Made by a program: the position numbers and the translations under genes. 30,359 bases of DNA, taken from a virus. The notes below the pieces were generated by a model. The model ran no database searches. It saw nothing but the letters and a program-made list of their open reading frames with translations, and was not told the origin of the DNA. Where the stretch lies: positions 523 through 30,881 of IMG/VR virus record IMGVR_UViG_3300037963_004459; one strand, 5' to 3'. Shown here piece by piece: positions 15,201 through 22,460 of the stretch; positions within the stretch are counted from its first letter, which is position 1; the number at the start of each line of letters is the position of its first letter.

Positions 15201-18074
15201 AGACTTAGACAATTAAACGTACCAGGATCTACTGGTGTTCAATTGGTAACTCAGACAGTGCCAGCTCCTCCCGATTACACTGGATATGTTGAAGGTATAA
15301 CAGATATTGTTAATCCTACGGCAGTTGGGTCAATCACGCAAACGTCTGGGTTGGCTTATGATGACTTTTTAGCTGCTTTTAATTTTACTACAGCTACTGA
15401 TAGTGAAGGAACTCCATATCCAGGTAATGCAACTCAACAGGTTGTTCTAATAGATACACAAGAAGAAGAAGAAGAATATGTAAACTTTTTAGAAAACGAT
15501 CCTAATTATGATTCAAGTTATGGAGATGAAGGTGGTATACCGCCTTGGACAGAGTGGTATTATAGCACGCCTTTTATTACATCTGGTCAAAATAATTTTA
15601 CAGCTTTTCACGACTCTACTGTCGGCGCCACTGATAATGATCAATCGCTAGCAGAAACGATAAGTCTACAAAGCACGTATGCTCAAAACTACTACGAGTC
15701 TAATCCTGGCTCTTGGGTAAATATACCAGCTGATGCTGGTGGTGGTCAGTATTACAGCGGATCTAATCCTTCTTCTTTTGGTGTTACTAGTAATGCTACT
15801 GCTAGTAGCTTAAGTTTTTTGACCGAAGGAGAGTACAGCACAGAAGAAGTTGTAACGCATCCTATGAACAATGTAAATATACCAGCCATGAACACGTTAA
15901 CCGGTATTGTGCAGCAACATACCTTAACAAACTGGCCTCAATTAATTACAGCTTCTGCAATTCAAGGTAATTCAAGTGGTTATATAAATATCGATCTTAG
16001 TAATAATCCGTTAATACATGGTAGGTATTATATGGTTGATTTAACAGTTAGTTTTTTAGATAATCCGCAAGCAAACTTTTTACATCATATAAATGAATCA
16101 GGTATAATTAGTGGAGAGTGGAGATACAATGAACACAAGGTAATAGCCAACAGTGTTGTTCCTTCTGGCATTGCAAGCGTTAACAACGGTTTTACTCATC
16201 TTGATGTTACTAGTGAAAACACTTATCCTGCTGGGTTTTTTGGACAAATATCCGATAATCCTAACAGTATATTATTTATGAGAGCTGAAAGAACTGAATA
16301 TAGTAGTAACGCTGATGTTTTAAGGGTAGTATTTATGGCGGATGAAAATGCTGAGGCAAGTTTAGATGAGTTTGTTATACAATTATTTTCAAGTGGAACT
16401 AACGGCGAATCTTTTGATATTAGCGAAATAAACATCGTAGATGTAACTTATACTGGCAACGGTGGTAGTTTTAACGAGCATTGGTCTTCTAGTAATCCTG
16501 TAGAAAATCAATTAACAACTAGTCTTGAACAGCCTTTACATTATTATAACGCTGGAGGTTGGACTTGGAATACTTACGATGTAGAAAGTTCTTTGAATAC
16601 TTCGGACACTTATGATCCTCAAGAATTTGCTATATCTCAAACTTTTCAAAGCAACGAACTGTCTGGGCCTTCTCAAGATGGTTATACTTTAGAATTTAAT
16701 ATTGATTCTGTTTTATTAGCTGATGGCGTGACTAATGGTACTCAGGGATCTCTTACTATAACTATTCAAAGCCAACCTATAGATGGAACTACTTATACCA
16801 TGCGATTAACTGGAGTAGACACTGCAGGTGATTATAAAGTTAATTTTAATTATCCAACAGGAGATAATGAATTTTTTAACGAAATAATTTTAAGTGCTTC
16901 TGAAAACTTTGAAGTTGAACTTATTGAAAGCTCTGTACAACCTCAAAACATATTAATTCAGCCTAGTGGAAACGAAGGTTTTTACGGTAAATTAGATTAT
17001 ATACGAATATTTAATGAAACTACTGTAGTAACGGCTGGAAATAGTGAAGGTTGGCTATTTACACAGATTAGTGACGAAGGCAACACTGTTAATGTCACTA
17101 CAGAAGGATTTGTTGGTTACCAAGACGAATCAATACAATTAATTGATGCTCCAAACGGCGTGCAAGTAAGCCAAAACGTAGATATAGAAGTAACTGAAGG
17201 CGAAGTATATAATGTTGTTTTTGAAGTCAATCATACTTCTGGAAACTTAGAAGTTTATTATATATACCAGCAACTAACAGATACTACTGCTTTAGGCTTT
17301 AGAACATTTTTGTTTCCTCCTGACGAAGTGCCTGAAACTTCTTTTGACTCAGTTATTTTTGATCAAAATCTAACTATAGAGACTATTGATTTTATTCCAG
17401 AAGGCTTTGGAGATAACCCTGATATTGTTGGTAGTTTAGTTTTAAGAAGCACAGGAGCAGACGCTGACGTAGCTGATATTGAAATAGCCTTAGACAATAT
17501 AACTATGATTCAAGTTTTTGATCCTGGTGATTTTGTAGAAAAAACAATATCTTATAGTGAAGATGTTAAAGGCTGGGTAAGCTTTAAGTCTTTTATTCCT
17601 GAAAGCGCTTTAAGTGTTTCTAAAAAATATTTTACAGTTAAAAATGGTGAATTATTTCAACACTACCATCAAAATAGTCATTATGGAACTTTTTACAATG
17701 AGCATTTTGAGTGTCATGTAGAACCTATATTTAATCAAGCGCCAGATACAGTTAAAACATTTAATACGCTATTTTATGAAGGTAGTCAAAGTCAAATTTT
17801 ATTAAAAAATGAAATTACATCTCAAGAATATAATCAATACCCGCATAGTGGATGGTTTTGTTACAGTATAACAACTGACTTAGAAGTTGGACAAGTTCAA
17901 GAGTTTATTAAAAAAGAAAACAAATGGTTTAATAATATAGTAGCTAAGTCTTTGCCTGCTAGCAACGATGAGGTTCGTTTAGATTTTGGAAAACTTTCAA
18001 CACAAGGAATAGGTACTATAGCAAGTTTACCAGAATTATACGGTGAAGAAGAAGAGGAAAACTTAGATTTATAA
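9213..18074 (+). CDS. Giant tail protein: propeller-like nozzle/stabilization protein with large insertion
   Basis: A 2953-aa protein. The start matches what I remember as the conserved opening of tail stabilization/nozzle proteins of marine and crAss-like phages: a KGRMNKDLDERLVPKGEYRD segment (about residues 9-28), then ALNIEVSTSEGSDIGTVQN. Such proteins form the distal tail tube, often as a beta-propeller, comparable in role to P22 gp10, T7 gp12 or the crAss muzzle. Propeller-like text runs to about residue 1555 (for example TRQTDLVAFCEDRILKIL near 1436 and ESYRAYFTDKQRGAVLRLS). About 1555-2775 is an all-beta, Thr/Ser/Asn/Gly-rich insertion with at least four blocks resembling carbohydrate-binding beta-sandwiches. 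The family's end resumes at about 2776 (KGWVSFKSFIPES, VKTFNTLFYEGSQSQ) and closes in an acidic tail. No catalytic motif or signal peptide was found. The next gene starts four bases later. Confidence 0.75.
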   Translation: MTEIRNNFLKGRMNKDLDERLVPKGEYRDALNIEVSTSEGSDIGTVQNILGNLRVDDSVFTTDNNTPFKCVGSIADEQKNRLFWFVTSRNTDAIIEWDELLQTSTLVFVDVNKRNSRAALKFTEKLITGINIIDDFLFFTDGISEPKKINIPDCKLGTTSLTEQTRFFVNGVDRGNITEEHITVIKKRPSKPLYFNINHSDDITEKGIFEKTFPRFSYRYKYSDGEYSAFAPFTSPVFSAKHAKDFNDQNFFSKKEGYNTSMLNTIESVELMDFVPSDIPNGVVQVDILFKREDSNVVYTVASIKENDEEFNLLGSTMGVNVPDNFVLDRGRYTITTENIYSALPENQILRSWDNVPTSALAQEIIANRLVYANYKQGYDVGNTTVKLNSSYETRNLFNYEADGLPSIKAQRDYQIGVVYGDKQGRETPVLTSNNASVKVPWFSNNVYQGEGPNYLSSLLLTSSVQTSMPSWVDYYKFYIKETSGEYYNLLLNKLYIPSTSSEFENENDHVWLAFNSSDINKIKENDYIILKKVSSSTEKPVETKNRYKIIDIKEEAPDSIAYVYLNLATLTNADDVNGAVLADGVDDSGLFTDFNRRIDNTTDTLFINTPALETAGFPRLDFIGGFKDEYLYVSWKKTSADGTETFSKRYRIVQLESGGGGPFPAKLDRKISRQDAQLAVFGDTIIDYATETSDSNKLHANLTVIFEKKVIKEGEDFSGLFFAQILSDEVIENNLTALKANPSLNKFIQATNSTFWWADNQAEGTEGESVGVRTGYDSPTPQDQPASLTDDLQEANETTNTEQFWSQLTVNVDAKAMFIDNMYMTAANLSESNYAKNAGQGVLANEVVYSEVQWNVTEDSAWEIDANTSWSDTSFGGDWVANIRNAMPGIITATQQSVDGPAAWKKEIYSQELDDVYGSEPGGIYMHLSFFAPGKDLHDGSFEGGNSLENVDVSGENSIASLLKGIWGGGAFTFSDGSTIEGERFIEFESNYLGDDALGEAPAPGVGKGYDLEYQEQHERQWDPTYSPNSTELDDPSEVDLDLNDFVSNLKIGSKFKFEGDSDENIYTILDVRIKHIYNHTPWRSKWDYTGDSILRGNNSVEEAAASWAQAKLNNNENVATLAEALCSKIRDFGKANNRRTCYILKLDKDPSDASLTNLLASTETDIDVSLSKKIQFINSKAQAQSGLVRNVSGVFETEPKDSLDLNIFHEAGQAIPKLLQTINKANLFAPIGCRVEFVQVPAAKRGDVIITKDLFITEWGETEDSRLFFTVDSLDGTGDGFNNTDNEIVIDYLDSRVRFYRPDGSFTTVRLLANDDDFLVEGSSFRNTFVVDKNIDASLEMGINWHNIFTFKNGVESNRIQDNFNEPFIGNGPRVSTIVEEPYAFEEHRKHGLIYSGIYNATTGINNLNQFVAAEKITKDLNPTYGSIQKLFTRQTDLVAFCEDRILKILANKDALFNADGNPQLVATTSVLGQAVPFVGEYGISKNPESFSSESYRAYFTDKQRGAVLRLSMDGLTPISDAGMHDFFRDALPEAGVLLGHYDEYKQQYNLTLKNYIFENVIQNSYVTEGEELTTSTSIFQILQGASLESGINFMPVDINQTFLSGGDNAPIPNPSLTLNVTAIEWPGIPTSTSTIYLANTTPAVYTYEIIDLAYEDYLGNIQDGSIQTNVGEMVTETITPEEPSAFPSYVNYSGADDIATYGLNEDDLEESDINGSISFDPDFFGTNNVTGIIYNLFKAKDGSITFYTKTDSFTDNNSSVATQFPNATDNGAFFGEEFQVIVKYRGERDPNWIYSSDGNPRIKVTLIDQDGNNIRSFFGGQGAVANLEMDYFVTDPSPFSSPALLIPISYTHGAVSDYTGVDNSVEISDSTGYDGFYGPQFDEALGGDYDDVSLHEAVSLGRVNSVLGSSDWPAFGGTDEFANTVTNAMCGTSGITGNSKRYTKSKSVGLTFRVAPSPATIGQVVTKIGFKIEVTGCPSTSRSRVWFENVSISRLRQLNVPGSTGVQLVTQTVPAPPDYTGYVEGITDIVNPTAVGSITQTSGLAYDDFLAAFNFTTATDSEGTPYPGNATQQVVLIDTQEEEEEYVNFLENDPNYDSSYGDEGGIPPWTEWYYSTPFITSGQNNFTAFHDSTVGATDNDQSLAETISLQSTYAQNYYESNPGSWVNIPADAGGGQYYSGSNPSSFGVTSNATASSLSFLTEGEYSTEEVVTHPMNNVNIPAMNTLTGIVQQHTLTNWPQLITASAIQGNSSGYINIDLSNNPLIHGRYYMVDLTVSFLDNPQANFLHHINESGIISGEWRYNEHKVIANSVVPSGIASVNNGFTHLDVTSENTYPAGFFGQISDNPNSILFMRAERTEYSSNADVLRVVFMADENAEASLDEFVIQLFSSGTNGESFDISEINIVDVTYTGNGGSFNEHWSSSNPVENQLTTSLEQPLHYYNAGGWTWNTYDVESSLNTSDTYDPQEFAISQTFQSNELSGPSQDGYTLEFNIDSVLLADGVTNGTQGSLTITIQSQPIDGTTYTMRLTGVDTAGDYKVNFNYPTGDNEFFNEIILSASENFEVELIESSVQPQNILIQPSGNEGFYGKLDYIRIFNETTVVTAGNSEGWLFTQISDEGNTVNVTTEGFVGYQDESIQLIDAPNGVQVSQNVDIEVTEGEVYNVVFEVNHTSGNLEVYYIYQQLTDTTALGFRTFLFPPDEVPETSFDSVIFDQNLTIETIDFIPEGFGDNPDIVGSLVLRSTGADADVADIEIALDNITMIQVFDPGDFVEKTISYSEDVKGWVSFKSFIPESALSVSKKYFTVKNGELFQHYHQNSHYGTFYNEHFECHVEPIFNQAPDTVKTFNTLFYEGSQSQILLKNEITSQEYNQYPHSGWFCYSITTDLEVGQVQEFIKKENKWFNNIVAKSLPASNDEVRLDFGKLSTQGIGTIASLPELYGEEEEENLDL
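13875..17537 (+). other. Insertion of CBM-like beta-sandwich modules in the giant tail protein
   Basis: This covers about residues 1555-2775 of the 2953-aa protein. Four blocks, about 1780-1995, 2217-2413, 2443-2601 and 2613-2769, each look like a jelly-roll of roughly 150-215 residues. Each closes with a hydrophobic-D/N-containing strand: SRVWFENVSISRL, ISEINIVDVTY, GKLDYIRIFN and ALDNITMIQVF. This ending and the preceding alternating strands are typical of carbohydrate-binding modules of the CBM4/9/16 kind. The blocks are too diverged for obvious DNA repeats. Boundaries are by eye and approximate; the sugar-binding role is inference. Confidence 0.5.
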
Positions 18075-18078
18075 TAAT

Positions 18079-19281
18079 ATGGCAAGTTTAAAAATAAATA
18101 AATTGTTGATGAACTTCAACGATATAGCTGAAGCTGGAGAAACTAGATCTTACACTATAAGTGGAGACGTTGGAGCTGGATTTGTATTTATGGTTGTAAC
18201 TGATACGGGCCAGTATTATGATTTTGTAACTAAAACATTTTCACAAGGACATACACCTCAAAAAATACTAAGAAAAACTTTATCTTCTAATTCATTTACA
18301 GGTAGCGTAGTGTTTCCTCAAGTTGCTGGTGAAGCTTATGACGTTATCGTTATCGCAGATCCTTCTAAAAACACAATTATTGATAAACAAGTTATAGTTA
18401 AAAGAATAAATCAACTAGGTAATGTAACTTTAACATTTTCTCCTGTTTCACCTGCCAATAATAGTTCTTATGCTACTTTACCTAGCAATGTTCAGCTTCA
18501 ATCTAATGTTGTTGGCTCAGGCTCTTCTTCTGCTGTTATAGACTGGACAATTGCTAACGCTAGTGGTTCTCACGGTTTGATAATAGACGATGTATTACAG
18601 TTTGAACTTACAGATTTAAACGATAAATGTTGGTATTATGAAACAACTAAAACTGTAAATGGAGCTACATCTAGTTCTAATTATGTAATATTAGATGATG
18701 TAGATGGTATTGCGCCCGGCATGACTATAGTAGGCGTTAGCTCTGGCAGTCTTGCGGGAACGCCTGTAGTTAAAAATCCTATAGACACTGGAAATAAACA
18801 ACTAGCACTTGGTGGCTCTGCTCAGAGTTTTGCAGATGGAATAACTTTAACATTTAGAGCTACTGGACTTGGCTTTATAAATACTTTGTTTTCTTGCAAT
18901 ATAGTTTCAAATTTAACATCTAGAATTACAGAGGTTACAACTACAACAAGACCTACTGGGGCTAGCACGACTGTAAACTTAAACGGAACTACAGGTATAC
19001 CAGGCGGAAATATAGCAACATATATTGGAACTAATGTTAATAACTCATCTGCTAACGCTGTAACGTCTGTTTCGGCAAGTGCCTCAGCAGGCAGTATGGT
19101 TGTGCAGCTTGCTCAAACATTTAAAGGTTTTGAGACGCTTACGTTTAACATAGCATCACCTAAAAGATTATGTTTAAGCGCATTATTAGAAGGTAATATA
19201 AGCGTTTCTCAAATGCCTAGTACTGACTTAACTATAAAAATGAACTTAGATACCTTGTTTACAATAGGATCTGCTAGCTAA
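18079..19281 (+). CDS. Beta-rich structural protein, possible tail fiber or decoration protein
   Basis: A 400-aa protein, nearly all beta by pattern, rich in Ser, Thr, Val and Asn and poor in charged residues. Residues 1-110 (FNDIAEAGETRSYTISGDVG and VVTDTGQYYDFVTKTFS) form a distinct first domain with strand-turn-strand rhythm, like an Ig or jelly-roll fold. The region from about 115 to 385 is lower in complexity, with Gly/Ser/Thr loops such as TEVTTTTRPTGASTTVNLNG and GIAPGMTIVG. The latter resembles a repeat motif seen in phage tail-fiber proteins. Lying between the giant tail protein and cargo genes, a fiber or adhesin role is the best guess. I do not recognise the family with certainty. 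There are no Cys-rich motifs, transmembrane segments or enzyme motifs. Confidence 0.5.
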   Translation: MASLKINKLLMNFNDIAEAGETRSYTISGDVGAGFVFMVVTDTGQYYDFVTKTFSQGHTPQKILRKTLSSNSFTGSVVFPQVAGEAYDVIVIADPSKNTIIDKQVIVKRINQLGNVTLTFSPVSPANNSSYATLPSNVQLQSNVVGSGSSSAVIDWTIANASGSHGLIIDDVLQFELTDLNDKCWYYETTKTVNGATSSSNYVILDDVDGIAPGMTIVGVSSGSLAGTPVVKNPIDTGNKQLALGGSAQSFADGITLTFRATGLGFINTLFSCNIVSNLTSRITEVTTTTRPTGASTTVNLNGTTGIPGGNIATYIGTNVNNSSANAVTSVSASASAGSMVVQLAQTFKGFETLTFNIASPKRLCLSALLEGNISVSQMPSTDLTIKMNLDTLFTIGSAS

Positions 19282-19287
19282 TAAATT

Positions 19288-19674
19288 ATGGCAATATATA
19301 GTATAACATTTTCAAATCCAATAACTAGAGAGTTACTTTCTGAAGGCGACTCTTTATTTTTTGCTATAAATTCTGATGCGAATATTACTAATACTGGTAA
19401 TATATTCTACATAGAAGATACTTTTAGAAACTTTGGAACAATCTTACAGTCTCCACCACCTTTCCCTCAGCCATCTGCTAATCAATTGTTTTTTGATTAT
19501 AGTGGAGGAGATATAAACGATATTAGTCTTGGCGACTATGTGCTAGCCGCTAAAGCAGGCTTAAATGTTTCTGGTATAAAAGGATATTACGCTAAAGTTT
19601 TATTTAAAAACAACTCAAAGCACAAAGCAGAACTATTTGCTATAGGCTCTCAAATACAACCTAGCAGTAAATAA
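19288..19674 (+). CDS. Small conserved virion protein with GYYAKVLFKNNS motif
   Basis: A 128-aa protein. The first 90 residues are beta-like, with a Pro-rich loop (LQSPPPFPQPS, about 51-61) and the phrase GDYVLAAKAGLNVSGIKGYY. The last ~30 residues, including GYYAKVLFKNNS, KAELFAIGS and a terminal SSK, match a motif I recall at the C-terminus of small structural proteins in many marine phages, close to the tail genes. Its function is not known to me. Its place six bases after the beta-rich protein suggests the two are co-translated and act in the same tail or fiber assembly. The gene is complete and uses the same codons as its neighbours. Confidence 0.6.
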   Translation: MAIYSITFSNPITRELLSEGDSLFFAINSDANITNTGNIFYIEDTFRNFGTILQSPPPFPQPSANQLFFDYSGGDINDISLGDYVLAAKAGLNVSGIKGYYAKVLFKNNSKHKAELFAIGSQIQPSSK

Positions 19675-19680
19675 AACACT

Positions 19681-19711
19681 TAAAATGTAACTATAAAAAG
19701 ATAAAATGTAA
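19681..19711 (+). repeat. Short direct repeat in intergenic gap
   Basis: The 10-mer TAAAATGTAA occurs at 19681-19690 and again at 19702-19711, so the two copies start 21 bases apart, close to two helical turns. They occupy most of the 41-base gap before the 361-aa gene. Such spacing could suit a binding site or a duplicated start region, but AT-rich sequence makes chance similarity easy. Confidence 0.4.
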
Positions 19712-19715
19712 TAAT

Positions 19716-20801
19716 ATGGCAATTGTAGGTTTAAGATCACCATTTAGAAAAAGGCAGGAAAAAGATAGTCCTATGAAGGCTGCTTGGATTCCTGTTGCTG
19801 TTGCTGGCTTAAATTTTTTAAGCCAAAAAAGCGCTCAAAAAGACGCTAATAGACAGAGAAAGCAAGATCAAATTAGATTTGAAGAAATGCAAGAGGCTTT
19901 TAATGAGCTAGAATTTACTAACCCTTACGAAGGATTATCAAACCCTTTTGCTGATTTAAAACCTCAGTTCGCAAATTTACAAAATGAATTTAGCGGTTTA
20001 CAAAATCAATATACAGGTTTAACAAGCCAGTTTACTGGTTTACAAAACCAATACGAAGGTTTAGAAAATCAGTTTGCAGGAATTCAAAACAGATTTGAAG
20101 ACGCAGAAAATGTATTTGAAGATTTACGTGTAGATACTAGAGCAGCTGATTTTGCTAGAGAGCAAGTGCAACAACAACAGGCTAATATATTAAGCCAACT
20201 AGGTGGAGCTGCTGGCGCTAGTGGTATTGCAGGTTTAGCTCAAGCTGTGGCTGGCGCTGGTGTTAACCAAGCAAGACAAGCTTCATTAGATATAGCTCAA
20301 CAAGAACGTCAAAATCAAATGATGGCACGTCAAGAAGCAGCCAGACTACAACAAGCTAGATTAGGCGAAGCAACTCGAATTGACCAATTACAAAGACAAG
20401 AACAAGCTAGATTAGAACAGCTTACAGCTGGGGAAACTAGTAGACTAGCTCAACTTCAAGCTCAAGATTTAAGTAGGCTACAACAATTACAAGCTGGTGA
20501 AGCCGCAAGATTACAAACCTTAGAGGCTACAGAAGCATCTAAACTAGCTCAACTAACGGCTGCAGAACAAGCTAAGTTAGATCAATTAATTGCTACTGGT
20601 AACTTCCAAGTAGACATGTTAGATCGTAAAGGCCAACAATACGTTGAGCAAATGAATTTTAATCGTATAGCTTCTATGTATGGATTAAGCGCTAGCAACT
20701 TAGCCGCTTCTACTACCGCAGCTGGCACTGCAGCTACAAATACCGCTACTGCGTTTGGTAATTTAGCAACAGCTACTGGCGAATACATTGCTGGATTATA
20801 A
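19716..20801 (+). CDS. Probable internal virion/ejection protein with heptad and hendecad repeats
   Basis: A 361-aa protein. A short hydrophobic stretch (WIPVAVAGLNFLS, about 25-37) precedes a charged helix. Residues 69-138 are ten consecutive 7-residue repeats of the form N-x-F/Y-x-x-L-x. A VDTRAADFAREQVQQQQANI segment (139-158) then leads to an Ala/Gly-rich stretch (LGGAAGASGIAGLAQAVAGA). Residues 209-296 are eight 11-residue repeats with L-x-x-L spacing and Gln-rich surfaces. The end is Ala/Thr-rich. Repeat architecture of this type, with an ADFAREQ-like block in the middle, recurs in my memory of internal or ejected proteins of marine podophages. Such proteins line the portal channel or enter the cell with DNA. 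That role is inferred from composition and from its place before the giant protein; no enzyme motif is present. Confidence 0.6.
   Translation: MAIVGLRSPFRKRQEKDSPMKAAWIPVAVAGLNFLSQKSAQKDANRQRKQDQIRFEEMQEAFNELEFTNPYEGLSNPFADLKPQFANLQNEFSGLQNQYTGLTSQFTGLQNQYEGLENQFAGIQNRFEDAENVFEDLRVDTRAADFAREQVQQQQANILSQLGGAAGASGIAGLAQAVAGAGVNQARQASLDIAQQERQNQMMARQEAARLQQARLGEATRIDQLQRQEQARLEQLTAGETSRLAQLQAQDLSRLQQLQAGEAARLQTLEATEASKLAQLTAAEQAKLDQLIATGNFQVDMLDRKGQQYVEQMNFNRIASMYGLSASNLAASTTAAGTAATNTATAFGNLATATGEYIAGL
19920..20129 (+). repeat. Ten tandem 7-residue repeats (protein level)
   Basis: Codons 69-138 of the 361-aa protein encode ten back-to-back heptads, for example NEFSGLQ, NQYTGLT, SQFTGLQ, NQYEGLE and NQFAGIQ. 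Position 3 is Phe or Tyr in all ten, and position 6 is usually Leu. The register is unbroken. At DNA level the 21-base units have diverged, so the periodicity is held by protein selection rather than recent duplication. Confidence 0.9.
20340..20603 (+). repeat. Eight tandem 11-residue repeats (protein level)
   Basis: Codons 209-296 encode eight hendecads such as ARLEQLTAGET, SRLAQLQAQDL, SRLQQLQAGEA and ARLQTLEATEA. Leu or Ile at position 3 is invariant and position 6 is mostly Leu. The 11-residue period indicates a long, nearly straight, right-handed coiled coil or a membrane-lying amphipathic helix. It differs from the 7-residue period earlier in the same protein. Confidence 0.9.
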
Positions 20802-20811
20802 TAATAAAGAT

Positions 20812-22458
20812 ATGGCAAAGAAAACAAAAAATCCAACAAATTTAATGAGTTATGACTTTTTGCCTAATGTAGGTGGAGGTGGTAACACTATGAATAACTT
20901 GTTTAATCAGCTTATGAATCTAGGCGTAGCGCAACGCCAAGAGCCTATAGCTAAACAGGAAGCAGCGCAAGCTTTTTTTAAACCTATAAGCGCATACCTC
21001 GATGAAGCTAATGAAAAGATAGTCGATGGTATGGTTGAGTATAGAGAGGAAAATCCAGAGCTAGAAGAAGGTATGCTTTTTCAAGGAACTGATGCCGCTA
21101 TAGGAGAAGCGCTAGAGGCTAATAGCGTTGAGTTTAAGAAGCTAAATAGAAAACTAGCATATATGAGCCCTTCAAGTCCTAATTATGCGAAGACGGTTGC
21201 TAAAATGAATAAAATAAATAAAGATAATATATCATTAAGAGATCAAAACAAAAAACTTTTAGATATACACAATTTATTGTTAACAGACAGGGTTCAAGAT
21301 ATATCAGGGGCTAACGAAGCTGGTATGGCAAAAATGTTTGTTGACATACAGCAAAATAAAACAGATAACTTTTCTGTAAAAGACGGTCAAATAATTTGGA
21401 CTAATCCAGATAAAAATGGATTACAGCGAGAAATAAAAATATCAGGTGTTAAAGCTGATGGCCCTATATTAAAAACAGACGTTAGCAATGTTTACAATTT
21501 AAAAACAAAATTTCAAGAAACACCTGCTGCTCTCTTAGATCCTAGCGATGCAGCTTCTAAAGTTGGTACTCAAATAAAAGGTCTTGGTAAAGATGGTTTT
21601 AGTTCAATGGTTTGGGATAATCTTAATGGCAACAATGCTAAGTACTCTAAAGATAATAAGTTTTACAATACTCAAAGATTAATTAATGACTTTGAAAAAA
21701 CACTCGGAGTAACTCTTAGCGCAGATGAAGAAAATAGATTAAAAAAAGAAGGGCCTAACTACAAATTTCAAGAAGGTGGAATGACGTTTGGAGACTACGC
21801 GGACAAGTGGGTTGCTGACGAAATGTTGAAAGAGAAAAAAGTAGGTAAAGGTTTGCCGACAAAACCTACTAACAATTTTAACAATCCTGATGGCACAGGT
21901 TTACCGTTTTCTAACAATCAAGTATTCTCTGGAGGCGTTACTGGTGCTAATCTAAATTTAATATATTCAAAGCTTGCAGGTAACGCTGGCCCTATAAACG
22001 TTCCGGGCAAAGGTAATTATCTGCCAGACACCGCTACTAATATATGGACTAATCAAAAAAATGGAGAAACAATGTCTGGTGATCAAATGATAGATGTTGT
22101 ACAACAAGCTGTTCCTAGTTTTAATTTAAGAAACGATATTAGATTCCAACAGTTTAAAGGAACTGATGGTGCTATGCAAGTCATGAGTTTAGAAGGTGGT
22201 GATATTAAAAACAAATATGGGTTTGGATTTTCCTCACAATCAATATCGCCTAATGCTATTTTATCAACACTTCAAGGTATGCCTAGTGTAGGTAATATAA
22301 ATACTGAAGAAGACGTTCAAAGAGTATTAGATTTAATTAAATCAAATCCTAAAGCTAAAGAAAGGCTTATAGAGCAGATTAATTCTGATAATAACACAAA
22401 GATAAAAAGCAAGCACTTAGAAGATATGCTTGAAGCTTTAATCAATAGAATTCAATAA
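20812..22458 (+). CDS. Putative cargo/internal virion protein, unknown family
   Basis: A 548-aa protein counted from the ATG at 20812 (MAKKTKNPTN). An in-frame ATG at 20788 would overlap the preceding gene by 14 bases. The 20812 start instead follows an A/T-rich spacer and gives Ala as second residue, like most genes here. Residues 1-50 are Asn/Gly-rich. Residues about 30-190 are helical and charged (LNRKLAYMSPSSPNYAKTVA). A beta-rich middle includes NFSVKDGQIIWTN, and a loop-rich Gly/Asn/Pro stretch lies near 340-430. The C-terminal helices end in LEDMLEALINRIQ. No catalytic motif, signal peptide or transmembrane segment is evident. Position between the repeat protein and the giant multidomain protein suggests a head-internal or ejected protein. 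I do not recognise the family, so the role is inferred only from context. Confidence 0.55.
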   Translation: MAKKTKNPTNLMSYDFLPNVGGGGNTMNNLFNQLMNLGVAQRQEPIAKQEAAQAFFKPISAYLDEANEKIVDGMVEYREENPELEEGMLFQGTDAAIGEALEANSVEFKKLNRKLAYMSPSSPNYAKTVAKMNKINKDNISLRDQNKKLLDIHNLLLTDRVQDISGANEAGMAKMFVDIQQNKTDNFSVKDGQIIWTNPDKNGLQREIKISGVKADGPILKTDVSNVYNLKTKFQETPAALLDPSDAASKVGTQIKGLGKDGFSSMVWDNLNGNNAKYSKDNKFYNTQRLINDFEKTLGVTLSADEENRLKKEGPNYKFQEGGMTFGDYADKWVADEMLKEKKVGKGLPTKPTNNFNNPDGTGLPFSNNQVFSGGVTGANLNLIYSKLAGNAGPINVPGKGNYLPDTATNIWTNQKNGETMSGDQMIDVVQQAVPSFNLRNDIRFQQFKGTDGAMQVMSLEGGDIKNKYGFGFSSQSISPNAILSTLQGMPSVGNINTEEDVQRVLDLIKSNPKAKERLIEQINSDNNTKIKSKHLEDMLEALINRIQ

Positions 22459-22460
22459 GT

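Noticed and set aside
7491-18074. Amber (TAG) reassigned to glutamine in this phage
   Set aside because: No in-frame TAG is found inside any gene, Gln is encoded by CAA and CAG throughout, and the double TAG sits exactly at a natural gene boundary with an ATG after it.
20788-20811. Upstream in-frame ATG giving an eight-residue longer cargo protein
   Set aside because: It overlaps the previous gene and adds an atypical start; the ATG at 20812 has the usual A/T-rich spacer and Ala as second residue.
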